Assembly: GCF_001482405.1 (NCBI RefSeq)
Contig: NZ_LPXO01000016.1
Span: 21,351 to 85,350, forward strand
Reading direction: 5' to 3'
Length of the DNA stretch: 64,000 nt
Source of the DNA: Pseudoponticoccus marisrubri
GTDB taxonomy: Bacteria; Pseudomonadota; Alphaproteobacteria; Rhodobacterales; Rhodobacteraceae
Shown here: positions 63,864 through 64,000 of the stretch, piece by piece
How the letters are laid out: every line of letters begins with the position of its first letter
Position numbering within the stretch: the first letter of the stretch is position 1
The notes under the pieces: model-generated
Databases searched by the model: none
The model's input: only the letters and a program-made list of their open reading frames with translations
Told to the model about the DNA's origin: nothing
Position numbers and translations under genes: made by a program

Positions 63864-64000
63864 TCACTTGAGCGCGTCTGGTATAGCGTTTGTCCATGTT
63901 CCGTTTTGTTTTGCGGATTTTACGGCGGCGTGGACGGCGGTCATGGAGCGCAGGCCGGCTTCGGGTCCGGGCAGGGCGTCGCGTTGGGTGCCCTGGAGGA
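63864..64000 (-). CDS. Probable Gfo/Idh/MocA oxidoreductase, C-terminal end only
   Basis: The minus strand is open from the right edge to a TGA at 63864-63866. The 44 residues read include PEAGLRSMTAVHAAVKSAKQ and NGTWTNAIPDALK, which resemble the C-terminus of Gfo/Idh/MocA sugar oxidoreductases. The piece is short, so the family call is tentative. A LacI regulator next to such an enzyme is a common arrangement. Confidence 0.5.
   Translation of the reverse strand, partial: LQGTQRDALPGPEAGLRSMTAVHAAVKSAKQNGTWTNAIPDALK

Noticed and set aside
1..64000. CRISPR arrays, tRNA or rRNA genes, insertion sequences
   Set aside because: No regularly spaced repeats, no cloverleaf or rRNA-like sequence and no transposase were noticed on either strand.

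Overview
The window is a chromosomal segment of a GC-rich alphaproteobacterium, most likely of the Rhodobacterales (Roseobacter/Paracoccus type). The evidence is a complete division and cell wall (dcw) cluster with alphaproteobacterial FtsZ, a DUF2484 gene between murC and murB, a long mraZ leader that resembles the UpsM leader RNA of Rhodobacter sphaeroides, and a napEFDABC operon. No rRNA, tRNA, CRISPR array or transposase was seen.

Left end (1-2900): the 3' part of an FAD-linked 2-hydroxyacid dehydrogenase, then a TetR regulator divergent from a two-gene membrane-protein operon, with tandem operator-like dyads between them.

Envelope and division block (2904-30271, almost all on the minus strand, so read right to left): mraZ, rsmH, ftsL, ftsI, murE, murF, mraY, murD, ftsW, murG, murC, DUF2484, a small membrane protein, murB, ddl, ftsQ, ftsA, ftsZ, lpxC, bamD, recN. 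Three genes are out of place: an RTX calcium-binding protein between ftsA and ftsZ, and, between murD and ftsW, a plus-strand HI0933-type flavoprotein and an orphan Phd/YefM-like protein. Candidate control sites are a CtrA-like TTAA-N7-TTAA site before ddl, a hairpin-forming dyad in the ftsZ leader, and a dense control region upstream of mraZ (30272-31162). That region holds an UpsM-like leader RNA ending in a 15-bp terminator stem, phased TGGGN arrays (MraZ-box-like), a perfect DnaA box and four GANTC sites in 55 bp.

Central metabolism (31163-33723): a MaoC-phosphate acetyltransferase fusion and acetate kinase, which would link acyl-CoA to ATP formation.

Accessory catabolic cluster (33765-46985, minus strand, 14 tightly packed genes, with a divergent LysR gene at 47081): a polyamine-type ABC importer, class III aminotransferase, BKACE enzyme, GNAT acetyltransferase, histone-deacetylase-like amidohydrolase, D-amino-acid-dehydrogenase-like flavoprotein, RidA, a three-subunit molybdenum hydroxylase and a MoaD/ThiS-like protein. 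I read it as an import and degradation pathway for an (acetylated) amine that may pass through a cyclic or heterocyclic intermediate. This is the best candidate in the window for an undescribed system.

Methylthioribose/5-deoxyribose locus (48040-55884): class II aldolase, SorC regulator, MtnA and MtnK on the minus strand, divergent from a ribose-type ABC importer. A 31-bp palindrome sits between the two arms. Together they form a DHAP shunt with its own importer.

Right end (55889-64000): a Crp/Fnr regulator, an FNR box and the periplasmic nitrate reductase operon napEFDABC, then a PhoD-like phosphatase divergent from a LacI regulator, and the 3' tail of a probable Gfo/Idh/MocA oxidoreductase.
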